64,000 nt of DNA from the NCBI GenBank assembly GCA_000525025.1, contig JCKJ01000001.1, forward strand, positions 2,356,001-2,420,000, in the 5' to 3' direction. The DNA is from Methylophilaceae bacterium 11. GTDB lineage: Bacteria > Pseudomonadota > Gammaproteobacteria > Burkholderiales > Methylophilaceae. Shown one piece after another: positions 1-8,034 of the stretch. The notes under the pieces are model-generated. The model searched no databases, was not told the DNA's origin, and saw nothing but the letters and a program-made list of their open reading frames with translations. Each line of letters begins with the position of its first letter. Positions within the stretch are counted from its first letter, which is position 1. The position numbers and the translations under genes are program-made.

Positions 1-605
1 TTGACGCCTTTTTTCTGTGCCTCATGAATGATATGCCAATGGTGCAGATTGGTAGAGACTGAGTTGGATGCCCACACCACGATATATTTAGCATGGATAA
101 AACTTTCCGGATCTACACCGGCAGTGGGGCCAACTGTCAGCAACCAAGCGGTGCAAGAGCCCTCGCCACAGAAGGTACGCTCACACACCGTGGCACCCAT
201 GCGGTTAAAGAATGCATCGCCTCCATTGAGGCCATGCACCAAACCTTGGTTACCCAAATAACTGGCGGGCATGATGGCTTGCGGACCGTCTTTTGCAATG
301 ATGGCTTTCCATTTACTAGTGATTTCGTCTAAGGCTTCATCCCAGCTGATACGCTTAAACTGTTTGCTGCCTTTGGGGCCTGTGCGTTTGAGGGGATAGA
401 GTAAACGGTCTGGGTGGTAATGGCGCTTTTCGTAATCTTTGAGCTTGACGCACAAACCGCCGCGCGTCATTGGGTGCTCTTTGTTACCAGTCACCTTTAA
501 CAATTTACCGTCTTGCACATGGTATTCCATGCTACAAGTATCCGGGCAATCGTGCGGACAGCCGCCATGAAAGGTTTTAACGCCAGTGTCTGTCGGTGCA
601 TTCAT
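1..605 (-). CDS. Molybdopterin oxidoreductase, N-terminal part (runs off left edge)
   Basis: The minus-strand frame stays open from an ATG at 605 to the edge of the window, so only about 201 N-terminal residues are seen. Residues 16-24 read CPHDCPDTC and a fourth cysteine follows at residue 52 (GGLC). This C-x3-C-x3-C-x27-C set is the [4Fe-4S] ligand pattern of the DMSO-reductase (BisC/FdhF-like) family of bis-MGD molybdenum enzymes. An AGGGG ribosome-binding site (612-616, complement) lies 6 nt before ATG 605; an in-frame ATG at 611 sits too close to it. No twin-arginine signal is visible, suggesting a cytoplasmic enzyme. The substrate cannot be told from this part. It is divergent from roxA across about 117 bp. 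Confidence 0.85.
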   Translation of the reverse strand, partial: MNAPTDTGVKTFHGGCPHDCPDTCSMEYHVQDGKLLKVTGNKEHPMTRGGLCVKLKDYEKRHYHPDRLLYPLKRTGPKGSKQFKRISWDEALDEITSKWKAIIAKDGPQAIMPASYLGNQGLVHGLNGGDAFFNRMGATVCERTFCGEGSCTAWLLTVGPTAGVDPESFIHAKYIVVWASNSVSTNLHHWHIIHEAQKKGV

Positions 606-722
606 CTTCATCCCCTAACAATAATTTTTATGGTGCGATACGAATTAAAATGACTATATACCTACTTGTATAGCTGATGCAATTATTTTTATATTGCTGA
701 AAAAGACGATTAAAATAGCCCC

Positions 723-1880
723 ATGCAAATTCAACTTTCCCAACCGCTCACACTCCTAAACCAACTCACGCCTGAAGCTTTTCTGGCCGAGTACTGGCAA
801 AAAAAACCGCTGCTAATTCGCCAAGCTATACCGGGATTTACCGGCTTACTTGATCCCAACGATTTGGCTGGCTTGGCTTGCGAGGAAGAAGTGCAATCCA
901 GATTAGTACAATTTGCAAAGGGCCAGTGGCGAGTCACGCAAGGCCCCATGTCGGAAAAAACATTTAAGCACTTGCCTGATCACGACTGGACCTTGTTGGT
1001 GCAAGGCGTGAACCACTTCCTGCCAGAAGCTGCCGACTTACTGGCGCAATTTAATTTTATTCCACATGCGCGTTTGGATGATTTAATGGTGAGCTATGCG
1101 CCCGATGGCGGTGGCGTAGGCCCACATTTGGATAGCTATGATGTGTTTTTACTGCAAGGTAGCGGTAAACGGCATTGGAAAATTAGCCAGCAAACCGATT
1201 TCACTTTAATTGAAGATGCGCCACTACGTATCTTAAAACACTTTGAAACAGAGCAAGAATGGGTGTTGGAGGCAGGCGATATGCTTTATCTGCCGCCACA
1301 AATTGCTCATTGGGGTGTGGCGGTCGGTGAAGATTGCATGACCTACTCGATTGGATTCCGTGCGCCAAAAACGCAAGAGCTCGCGCATGAGTTTATGCAC
1401 TTCCTCCAAGACCATACGCAATTGGAAGGCATCTATCAGGATCCCGATCTCGCCGCACAAGCGCATCCGGCTGAAATTAGCCGCAATATGGTGAGCAAGG
1501 TCAACCATGCGCTACAAGCCATTGCATGGGATGACACATTGGTGGCTCGCTTTTTAGGGCAATACTTAACCGAACCTAAGCCGCATATTGTATTTGCACC
1601 ACCACGTAAGCTTTCACTCAAGTCATTACATCAACGTTTGTCACAGACAACACTCCATCTGGCATTGGCCTCACAAATGTTATTCTGGCAAGACACGTTT
1701 TTTCTCAATGGTGATGCAGTGACTGCACCAGCCATACTCACCCCAACCTTAACAACATTGGCAGACCAGCGTTATGTGGATTGCGGCACTTTAACGCCCG
1801 AGCAACTGTCTCTATTAGCAACGACACTATATGAGGCCTATTTAGCAGGCTATGTGCTGATGCGTGAGGATATGGAATGA
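723..1880 (+). CDS. roxA: 50S ribosomal protein L16 3-hydroxylase (JmjC/cupin)
   Basis: The 385-residue protein matches the YcfD/RoxA family, which hydroxylates an arginine of ribosomal protein L16 using 2-oxoglutarate, O2 and Fe(II). The iron triad is visible: H135-x-D137 in GPHLDSYDVFLLQ and H196 in PPQIAHWG, close to the H125/D127/H187 spacing of the E. coli enzyme. The N-terminal QKKPLLIRQA segment is also typical of the family, and length is normal. The C-terminal third corresponds to the dimerisation/winged-helix part. No clear Shine-Dalgarno precedes ATG 723. The stop overlaps the next gene by 4 bp (ATGA), so the two are probably co-translated. Confidence 0.9.
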   Translation: MQIQLSQPLTLLNQLTPEAFLAEYWQKKPLLIRQAIPGFTGLLDPNDLAGLACEEEVQSRLVQFAKGQWRVTQGPMSEKTFKHLPDHDWTLLVQGVNHFLPEAADLLAQFNFIPHARLDDLMVSYAPDGGGVGPHLDSYDVFLLQGSGKRHWKISQQTDFTLIEDAPLRILKHFETEQEWVLEAGDMLYLPPQIAHWGVAVGEDCMTYSIGFRAPKTQELAHEFMHFLQDHTQLEGIYQDPDLAAQAHPAEISRNMVSKVNHALQAIAWDDTLVARFLGQYLTEPKPHIVFAPPRKLSLKSLHQRLSQTTLHLALASQMLFWQDTFFLNGDAVTAPAILTPTLTTLADQRYVDCGTLTPEQLSLLATTLYEAYLAGYVLMREDME

Positions 1881-2383
1881 CCGATACCACCACGAATGAT
1901 CAACTCACTCCCAATACCATTTTAGTAGGTGAGGCATTGTATGCACACGCTATAAACCTAGTGATTGCACAAGCCACCACTAGCCTGCTTATCTTTGACC
2001 AAGACCTGTCACGTGGTGATTACAAAAGCACCTTACGCTACCAAGCGGTTCAACAGTTTTTGAGTCAATCGCCACAGAGCAAGCTCACCATTATTTTGCA
2101 TCAAGACGCATTTTTAACCACCCAATGCCCACGCCTGATGGAGCTGCTATTAACATACGGCCACAAAATGACGGTATACATTACCAATGACACGGCCAGA
2201 ATTGCCAAAGATTGCTTTGTTATTGCGGATGATGTGCATTACGTGAAACGCATTCATATTGAGCACGCACGATTCAAGTATGCATTGGACGATGCAGAGT
2301 CTTGTGCCGGGTTACGTATGCGATTCAGTGAACTATTAGAAGAAACTTCACACACGATTTCTGCTACGCAGTTGGGGCTTTGA
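1877..2383 (+). CDS. Conserved hypothetical protein coupled to roxA
   Basis: This 168-residue soluble protein overlaps the end of roxA by 4 bp. I do not recognise it firmly; it resembles the DUF7931 type of domain found near RoxA or acetyltransferase genes in other proteobacteria. The sequence alternates predicted strands and helices (SLLIFDQDLSRGDYKS, KLTIILHQDAF, KMTVYITND), reminiscent of a phospholipase-D-like fold, but no HKD motif is present. There is no signal peptide or membrane segment. Context suggests a cytoplasmic partner or bystander of the L16 hydroxylase. The function is unknown. Confidence 0.7.
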   Translation: MTDTTTNDQLTPNTILVGEALYAHAINLVIAQATTSLLIFDQDLSRGDYKSTLRYQAVQQFLSQSPQSKLTIILHQDAFLTTQCPRLMELLLTYGHKMTVYITNDTARIAKDCFVIADDVHYVKRIHIEHARFKYALDDAESCAGLRMRFSELLEETSHTISATQLGL

Positions 2384-2391
2384 GAATTTCC

Positions 2392-3195
2392 ATGAAAAAG
2401 TATTTGTGCATCATTTTATGCATTATCAGCTTTCAAGCGTTGGCACAAACCGAGCTAAGAGTGTTTACGCTACAGCACCGCTTTGCCCAAGATCTATATG
2501 CCGCCATTTCTCCATTGGTGGATGAAAGCGGCACAGTCACTGGTATGAATAATCAATTGATTGTGCGTGCCACCCCTGCACAACTGGCAGAGATAGAGGC
2601 TGTGATTGCGCAACTGGATGTCGCGCGCGTCAATCGCAGAATCACCGTGCAGTCACAGCAAAACCAGCAATCGACCATGGACAATACACAGATTTCTGGC
2701 AATGTGCGTAGAGGCAGAGTCATTATTGGCAACAACCCGAATGCAGCCCCCAATAGCGGACGTATTGATGTCACCCGCAATGAGCAACACACCACACAAA
2801 ATAGTCAGCAATTTTTACAAGTGGTGGATGGGGAGCGTGCCTATATTCGTGTAGGCACCCTAGTGCCCTTTACCCAAGAATGGATTACGTTGACAAGACG
2901 TTATGCGCAAGTGACTCGCAGCACCGATTGGGTAGAAGTGAGCACGGGGTTTGCAGTCCGTCCGCGTACGATTGGCAATCAAGTAGAACTGGAAATAACA
3001 CCACGTATTTCCAATGGCTACGGACAACAATCTATCGACTTTGAAACACTTTCTACCATCGTCCATGTTTCCTTGGGCGAATGGGTCGATATTGGACAAA
3101 CGATGCAGCAACGGGATGATGTCAGCCGTAAAATTTTGGGCTCACAAACTGGCACTTCTTATCAAAAAAGTGGCCTCAGTATCAAAGTAGATTAG
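2392..3195 (+). CDS. Orphan secretin-like periplasmic/outer-membrane protein
   Basis: From ATG 2392 the product is 267 residues with a signal peptide ending near FQALAQ-T. Residues about 22-75 (LRVFTLQHRFAQDLYAAISPLV...NQLIVRATPAQLAEIEAVIAQLD) form a secretin short N-domain as in type II/III secretion and NolW-like proteins. The rest resembles the first part of a secretin beta-domain (VSTGFAVRPRTIGNQVELEITPRIS). A full secretin has 500 or more residues and a C-terminal pore, so this is a short form. No other secretion or pilus gene is nearby. A TTG at 2380 would overlap the previous gene by 4 bp, but the ATG gives a better signal peptide. It may be a scaffold or pilotin-like relative; the role is unknown. 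Confidence 0.75.
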   Translation: MKKYLCIILCIISFQALAQTELRVFTLQHRFAQDLYAAISPLVDESGTVTGMNNQLIVRATPAQLAEIEAVIAQLDVARVNRRITVQSQQNQQSTMDNTQISGNVRRGRVIIGNNPNAAPNSGRIDVTRNEQHTTQNSQQFLQVVDGERAYIRVGTLVPFTQEWITLTRRYAQVTRSTDWVEVSTGFAVRPRTIGNQVELEITPRISNGYGQQSIDFETLSTIVHVSLGEWVDIGQTMQQRDDVSRKILGSQTGTSYQKSGLSIKVD

Positions 3196-3381
3196 GTTTT
3201 GATGAGGTTTTCACGCTAAATTGTTGCAATATAACAATATTTTTCTTTCAAATTCACAAAAATCCCACTAAATAGATTTTATTTTCAATAAATTTGCTGC
3301 TACAATTTAAGCACTCGGAAAGCTAGTCACTTAGTGAACCGTACCCGATTAAACATTAGCTCATATACTAAGGAATTTAAA

Positions 3382-3609
3382 ATGACACGTTCTGCTCTAT
3401 TAGCCGCATTATTAGCACTTGCTTTAACTGCTTGTGGCGAAAAACCTGCTGAAGAAGCGCCAGCTGCTGAAGCTCCTGCTGCTGAAGCTGCACCAGCTGA
3501 AGCTGCTCCTGCTGAAGCTGCACCAGCTGAAGCTGCTCCTGCTGAGGCTGCACCAGCTGAAGCTGCTCCTGCTGAAGCTGCTCCTGCTGAAGCTGCACCA
3601 GCAAACTAA
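3382..3609 (+). CDS. Small lipoprotein with PAEAA repeat tail
   Basis: The 75-residue product has a lipoprotein signal with lipobox LTAC (Cys18). The mature part is almost entirely Ala, Pro and Glu: after GEKPAEEAPAAEAPAAEAA come seven exact PAEAA units. Such acidic Pro/Ala tails are usually extended spacers in the periplasm or at the surface. ATG 3382 follows AAGGAATTTAAA. The gene is monocistronic, with about 186 bp of AT-rich DNA before it and a strong terminator after it. It has no recognisable catalytic domain. Confidence 0.75.
   Translation: MTRSALLAALLALALTACGEKPAEEAPAAEAPAAEAAPAEAAPAEAAPAEAAPAEAAPAEAAPAEAAPAEAAPAN
3493..3597 (+). repeat. 15-bp coding tandem repeat (seven PAEAA units)
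   Basis: Seven consecutive 15-bp units encode PAEAA. Units mostly alternate between a CCA...GCT form and a CCT...GCA form, so a 30-bp higher-order period is superimposed. One unit uses GAG in place of GAA, and the last two both begin with CCT. Confidence 0.9.
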
Positions 3610-3634
3610 TAGTTTAAAACTTTAGTTTACAAGC

Positions 3635-3664
3635 AAAAAAGCCGACGTAATGTCGGCTTTTTTT
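3635..3664. terminator. Bidirectional rho-independent terminator
   Basis: Stem GCCGAC/GTCGGC with loop GTAAT, flanked by six A on the left and seven T on the right. It ends the lipoprotein gene and can also stop the convergent hydrolase gene that finishes at 3697. Confidence 0.9.
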
Positions 3665-3696
3665 ATTTCGTCTAGCATAGAGTATTTTGGATAGCT

Positions 3697-4470
3697 TTAG
3701 AGACTACGCCAATGTAGCCCCAACGTCTGCTCAGCAATGGCAACCCAATCGGGAGCACAACCCAACACAGCACTCAGTGCTGTTTGCGCCAATATTGGCG
3801 TATTATTTTTTTCACTTAAATGTGCCGCTACAATATGCTTTAGCTTTGTGTTGTCTAATTGAGACAATAGCGTTGCCGCACTTTGATTATCCAAATGCCC
3901 TAAACGCCCACCCACTCTGTCTTTAAGTGGTTTTGCATATGGTCCTTTTGCCAGCATGGCAAGGTCATGGTTGCATTCCAGCATCAACGCATCACAGCCA
4001 GAGAGAACGCGTTCAATATGTGCAGTCGTACTGCCTACATCAGTCAATATGCCTAATTTGGCACGACCATCAGAAAAAGTAAATTGGGTTGGCTCACGCG
4101 CATCGTGAGGCACCGGGAAAGGTGATACGCAGATGGCATCTACCGTAAAATCAGTATGGCTATCAATCAGCTGGATTTGAAGGTCACTTATGTCTGACGG
4201 CAGATAGCGCTCACACATTTTATAAGTGCCATAACTTAGCCAAACTGGGATACGGTATTTTGCTGCCAGCTTGAAAGCACCGCGTGCATGGTCGTCGTGC
4301 TCGTGTGTGACCAAAATGCCACTGAGTTGCTCGGGCGTCAACTCCAATCGTGCTAGCCGCGCCAGCATCTCGCGCACACTAAACCCGCAATCCAACAATA
4401 GGCGTGTGCGCTCTACTTCAATCATCGTGGCGTTGCCAGCACTGCCACTTCCCAGCGAGGCAAAGCGCAT
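3697..4470 (-). CDS. Metallo-beta-lactamase-fold hydrolase (YycJ/WalJ-like)
   Basis: The 257-residue protein begins MRFASLGSGSAGNATMIE, typical of the YycJ/WalJ branch of MBL-fold hydrolases. The metal-binding motif THEHDDH is at residues about 54-60, with later metal-site residues in PVPHDA, LTDVGSTT and AAHLSEKNN. There is no signal peptide, so it is cytoplasmic. Members are proposed nucleases or phosphodiesterases; the substrate here is not shown. The start lies 3 bp downstream of the bamC stop, so it is in the dapA-bamC transcription unit. Confidence 0.85.
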   Translation of the reverse strand: MRFASLGSGSAGNATMIEVERTRLLLDCGFSVREMLARLARLELTPEQLSGILVTHEHDDHARGAFKLAAKYRIPVWLSYGTYKMCERYLPSDISDLQIQLIDSHTDFTVDAICVSPFPVPHDAREPTQFTFSDGRAKLGILTDVGSTTAHIERVLSGCDALMLECNHDLAMLAKGPYAKPLKDRVGGRLGHLDNQSAATLLSQLDNTKLKHIVAAHLSEKNNTPILAQTALSAVLGCAPDWVAIAEQTLGLHWRSL

Positions 4471-4473
4471 GAC

Positions 4474-5733
4474 TTATTTCAATTGTTCATACAGCAAGGA
4501 AATAATCCGGTTTGCTGTCGTAGAAGGGTTGCGTTTACCTTCAGTATCGACCACATTTACACTGGACGTGCCATCTTCTTGCTCGGTCACTTGGATACGA
4601 TATTGTTTGGACGGATCGGTTTTCTCATCCTTGCCTTTCCAAAACTTAAGCTTTTCTGCCAAAGATTTTTCATCTTTAGGTTTTGGATTATTCTTTTCTT
4701 CTTCGTCATCACCCCAGAATTTCAGCGTTTCCAACAGGCCTTTTTTCTTTTTGGGCGTGTCATCAATATCCACATCGGCATAACGTACAAAGAATAAACC
4801 TTTTGAGCGGTCCTTATCTTCAGTCACAAATCCAACGCGGTCTAATGCTAAACCGACACGACGCCAGCCACGATCGAACGAATCATTGATATGTAACGTC
4901 ACGCTACTATCTACCTCTTTGGCAACTGTTGCGCGCTGTGGGCTGACCGGATTGGCTGCAATTTGTTGTGCTTGTTTTTCAGCCACGCCCAGCTTCACCA
5001 TCAGGCGACGGAGTAACTCCACATCCAAATCGCTATCAAACTGTTCAGCCGTATTGATTTTTTTATCGGCATCTAAACGATAGCCTGTCTCAATTTTACC
5101 CAACTGCGTATTGACCACATTTTTACCATCATCCGGCGTGCCAGCCACGGTACGATGCGTCATATAGACTTCGGTCGTACCCTCTTTTTCACCACGCTCC
5201 AAACGCGTACGGAATTTACGACGATCTGCCAAGCCGGATAGCTTATCCATCCACGCATCAAATTTATCGCCTACATTGCGGTTGTCTTCTTTCAACTTGA
5301 TGGCATCTGCTTCTATCCACTCTGTTTCCATCACACCTGTTTCTGCATTTTCCACACGCACTGCAAACCCTTGATCCAGCCAAAATTCACGCACCACTGG
5401 CCAAATTTTCTCTGCTGGTGCTGTCACTACTAACCAGCGTTGAGCGCCTGCTTTTTCCATCCGTACACCATCTGCATTTGGTAACACTTGCTCTACGCCT
5501 GGCTCTTGCCCTTCTTGATCTTGATTATAAGTGGAGTAAGTGGCGCTGCCTGGCACTGCATATGCATCACTGCTTCTCACGGCCGTTAAATCGGGAGGCA
5601 CTTCTAAAGGCTTGGAACGCCCGGCACCTTTGTAATCAGAGGTGTTGTCGATAAAAGGAATTGAGTCGCACGCTGTTAGAGCAGATACCACAGCCAATAC
5701 GCCAACTGCTTTTAAAAATAATTGTTGATTCAT
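4474..5733 (-). CDS. bamC: Outer membrane protein assembly factor BamC (NlpB)
   Basis: The 419-residue lipoprotein has lipobox LTAC (Cys22) followed by the unstructured DYKGAGRSKPLEVPPDLT segment that in BamC packs on BamD. Two helix-grip domains follow: roughly residues 90-215 (WLVVTAPAEKIWPVVREFW...) and residues 275-415. A Lys/Asp/Glu-rich linker (DDTPKKKKGLLETLKFWGDDEEEKNNPKPKDEKS) is inserted in the second half and makes it longer than the E. coli protein of about 344 residues. BamC is an accessory subunit of the Bam beta-barrel insertion machine at the inner face of the outer membrane. It sits just after dapA, as in many proteobacteria. Confidence 0.9.
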   Translation of the reverse strand: MNQQLFLKAVGVLAVVSALTACDSIPFIDNTSDYKGAGRSKPLEVPPDLTAVRSSDAYAVPGSATYSTYNQDQEGQEPGVEQVLPNADGVRMEKAGAQRWLVVTAPAEKIWPVVREFWLDQGFAVRVENAETGVMETEWIEADAIKLKEDNRNVGDKFDAWMDKLSGLADRRKFRTRLERGEKEGTTEVYMTHRTVAGTPDDGKNVVNTQLGKIETGYRLDADKKINTAEQFDSDLDVELLRRLMVKLGVAEKQAQQIAANPVSPQRATVAKEVDSSVTLHINDSFDRGWRRVGLALDRVGFVTEDKDRSKGLFFVRYADVDIDDTPKKKKGLLETLKFWGDDEEEKNNPKPKDEKSLAEKLKFWKGKDEKTDPSKQYRIQVTEQEDGTSSVNVVDTEGKRNPSTTANRIISLLYEQLK

Positions 5734-5792
5734 TGTTTCACCATTCTCGTCGTTTGACCATTTTCGTGTGGGTCTAAGGAATAAAAACCAAA

Positions 5793-6668
5793 TTAAGCAA
5801 TACCGGCACGCGTCATCGCATCACGCAATATGGCATGATATTGCGGTGACAAGTTCACTAGTGGCAGGCGAATTCCAGTCTGAATATGCCCCATTTGTTG
5901 CAATACCCATTTCACTGGGATTGGATTTGCTTCTACAAATAATTTTTGATGCAATGCGAATAACTTCGCGTTGATTTGACGTGCTGCCGTCACATCCCCC
6001 GCCATTGCTTTCACACACATGTCATGCATCAATGCCGGCGCAACGTTGGCAGTCACAGAGATCACACCACGTGCCCCCAATAGCAAGAGCGATAAACTAG
6101 TGGCATCATCGCCGCTATACACCACAAAATCCGCGGGCACTTTTAATAGTAAGTCCGTACCACGTTCAATACCGCCTGTTGCATCTTTAATGCCGACAAT
6201 ATTCTGAATAGCAGACAATCTCACTACGGTATCGTTCTGAATATCACAGCCCGTACGTCCTGGCACGTTGTATAAGATTTGCGGGATATCGACGGCTTGG
6301 GCAACTGCTGCAAAGTGTTGATACAAACCTTCTTGCGATGGCTTGTTGTAATAAGGCGCAACTAGCAAACATGCATCAGCACCTAATGCTTTGGCTTTAC
6401 GGGTGAGCGCAATGGCCTCGCTAGTAGAATTTGCACCAGTACCGGCAATGACTGGAATACGCCCGGCTACATGCTCTACGGTGGTTTTAATCAACAGACA
6501 ATGTTCTTCCACATCGACGGTTGGTGATTCGCCCGTAGTGCCCACAATAACAATACCATCTGTGCCAGCATCCACATGAAAATCAATCAGCTTCTTCAGT
6601 GCAACTAGGTCCAAATCACCGTTTTCATGCATAGGCGTAACGATTGCAACTAAACTACCTGTAAACAT
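5793..6668 (-). CDS. dapA: 4-Hydroxy-tetrahydrodipicolinate synthase
   Basis: This 291-residue class I aldolase condenses pyruvate with aspartate semialdehyde, the committed step of lysine and diaminopimelate synthesis. Visible motifs are GTTGESPTV near residue 43, YNVPGRTG (Tyr133 region) and the Schiff-base lysine in GIKDATGG near residue 161. Length is normal. It is the first gene of a dapA-bamC-hydrolase unit and diverges from rnfA across about 206 bp. Confidence 0.96.
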   Translation of the reverse strand: MFTGSLVAIVTPMHENGDLDLVALKKLIDFHVDAGTDGIVIVGTTGESPTVDVEEHCLLIKTTVEHVAGRIPVIAGTGANSTSEAIALTRKAKALGADACLLVAPYYNKPSQEGLYQHFAAVAQAVDIPQILYNVPGRTGCDIQNDTVVRLSAIQNIVGIKDATGGIERGTDLLLKVPADFVVYSGDDATSLSLLLLGARGVISVTANVAPALMHDMCVKAMAGDVTAARQINAKLFALHQKLFVEANPIPVKWVLQQMGHIQTGIRLPLVNLSPQYHAILRDAMTRAGIA

Positions 6669-6809
6669 ATTCCAACCACTTGTCCAAAAATTGCTTATAT
6701 TTTAACCGATTATGCCGCATTGCGCTAAAGGCTATTTAGCCCCATGTGGTAAATCCAGTAAGGTAAATAATATTGCATTGAAATTCAGCTCTTTAACTGT
6801 ATTTGGCGA

Positions 6810-6839
6810 TTCAACAAAACCACGGCAAACGAGTATAAT
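6810..6839 (+). promoter_or_regulatory. Candidate sigma-70 promoter of the rnf operon
   Basis: A perfect -10 hexamer TATAAT lies at 6834-6839, 35 bp before the rnfA start. TTCAAC at 6810-6815 with an 18-bp spacer is a weak -35. No other good -10 is seen in the dapA-rnfA gap. Confidence 0.5.
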
Positions 6840-6874
6840 TGAGGCTTAGCAGTTTATTCAAATGGTCAGGCGAG

Positions 6875-7459
6875 ATGTCACAAAGTTATATATTTATTTT
6901 AATTAGCACTGTGTTAGTGAACAACATTGTGTTGGTTAAAATTTTGGGACTTTGCCCGTTCATGGGCGTGTCCAAAAAACTGGAAGCCTCTGTTGGCATG
7001 GCAGCCGCCACGGCATTTGTGCTCACCTTGGGCTCTATGACCAGCTGGGCCATTAATCATTATCTGCTGGAGCCTAACCATGTGGAGTATTTGCGCACTT
7101 TATCCTTTATTGTAGTGATTGCTGGTGTGGTACAACTCACGGAAATGATCATGGAAAAAAGCTTTCCGTTACTGTATCAAATGCTAGGTATTTTTCTGCC
7201 GCTGATTACCACCAATTGCGCAGTACTCGGCATCCCTTTGCTTAACGCGCAAGCCAGTCATAACTTTGTGGAATCTGGCTTATATGGGTTCGGTGGTGCA
7301 CTTGGCTTTTCATTGGTATTGATTCTATTTGCGTCTATGCGTGAGCGCATGGAAGCCGCCGACGTGCCCGCACCCTTTAAAGGTTCTGCCATTGCCATGA
7401 TTACAGCGGCGCTCATGAGTTTAGCATTTATGGGTTTTGCTGGCTTAGATAGGTATTAG
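6875..7459 (+). CDS. rnfA: Ion-translocating oxidoreductase subunit RnfA
   Basis: From ATG 6875 (AGG 5 nt before it) the protein has 194 residues, matching RnfA/RsxA (about 193). It begins with the family signature [24 protein letters not shown] and has about six membrane helices. [12 protein letters not shown] and ITTNCAVLG hold the conserved cysteines thought to bind an intramembrane iron-sulfur cluster together with RnfE. It is an integral membrane subunit of the Rnf complex, which moves electrons between NADH and ferredoxin coupled to Na+/H+ transport or, as Rsx, reduces SoxR. First gene of rnfABCDGE. Confidence 0.95.
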   Translation: MSQSYIFILISTVLVNNIVLVKILGLCPFMGVSKKLEASVGMAAATAFVLTLGSMTSWAINHYLLEPNHVEYLRTLSFIVVIAGVVQLTEMIMEKSFPLLYQMLGIFLPLITTNCAVLGIPLLNAQASHNFVESGLYGFGGALGFSLVLILFASMRERMEAADVPAPFKGSAIAMITAALMSLAFMGFAGLDRY

Positions 7460-7463
7460 CCAC

Positions 7464-8024
7464 ATGCTTATCGCACTCTATATCATGCTGGGCTTGGCCT
7501 TTGCGCTTGGTGTCTTACTCGGTTATTCCGCGCTCAAATTCAAAGTAGAGGGTGACCCGCTCATTGCCAGAATCGATGCCATATTACCGCAGACACAGTG
7601 CGGTCAATGCGGCTACCCTGGTTGCAAACCCTATGCAACCGCCATTGCCAAAGGCGAAGCTGATATCAACCAATGCCCGCCCGGTGGCGATGCTGGTGTG
7701 CATGCACTGGCCGATTTGCTGGGCGTTGAATACAAGCCGCTTAATGCAGAGCATGGTGAACCCAAACCAAAATCCGTTGCTTTTATTGATGAAAGCACGT
7801 GCATTGGTTGCACTTTGTGCATTCAGGCATGCCCGGTAGATGCAATTTTAGGTGCAGCCAAACATATGCACACCATCATCAGCAGTGAATGCACCGGCTG
7901 CGAACTCTGCCTTGCACCGTGCCCAGTGGATTGCATCAGCATGGAGCCGATTGCGGAAACTCCCGATAACTGGAAATGGAAATATCCAACCATTCCCATT
8001 AAGTCCATTGCATTAGAAAGTTAA
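7464..8024 (+). CDS. rnfB: Rnf complex subunit RnfB (ferredoxin-like)
   Basis: The 186-residue protein has an N-terminal membrane anchor (residues about 1-25), then a four-cysteine cluster motif CGQCGYPGC...C at residues about 47-70. Two ferredoxin [4Fe-4S] motifs, [14 protein letters not shown] and [14 protein letters not shown], follow. RnfB relays electrons from ferredoxin or to the membrane subunits. It starts 4 bp after rnfA. Length agrees with short proteobacterial RnfB. Confidence 0.95.
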   Translation: MLIALYIMLGLAFALGVLLGYSALKFKVEGDPLIARIDAILPQTQCGQCGYPGCKPYATAIAKGEADINQCPPGGDAGVHALADLLGVEYKPLNAEHGEPKPKSVAFIDESTCIGCTLCIQACPVDAILGAAKHMHTIISSECTGCELCLAPCPVDCISMEPIAETPDNWKWKYPTIPIKSIALES

Positions 8025-8034
8025 CATTCACAGC

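Noticed and set aside
28-332. Plus-strand reading frames at the left edge
   Set aside because: They are antisense to the clear molybdopterin oxidoreductase frame with its four cluster cysteines.
3377-3625. Other-frame reading frames over the PAEAA repeat (Gln/Leu-rich products on both strands)
   Set aside because: They are open only because the 15-bp repeat lacks stops in several frames; the plus-strand frame with lipoprotein signal is the real gene.
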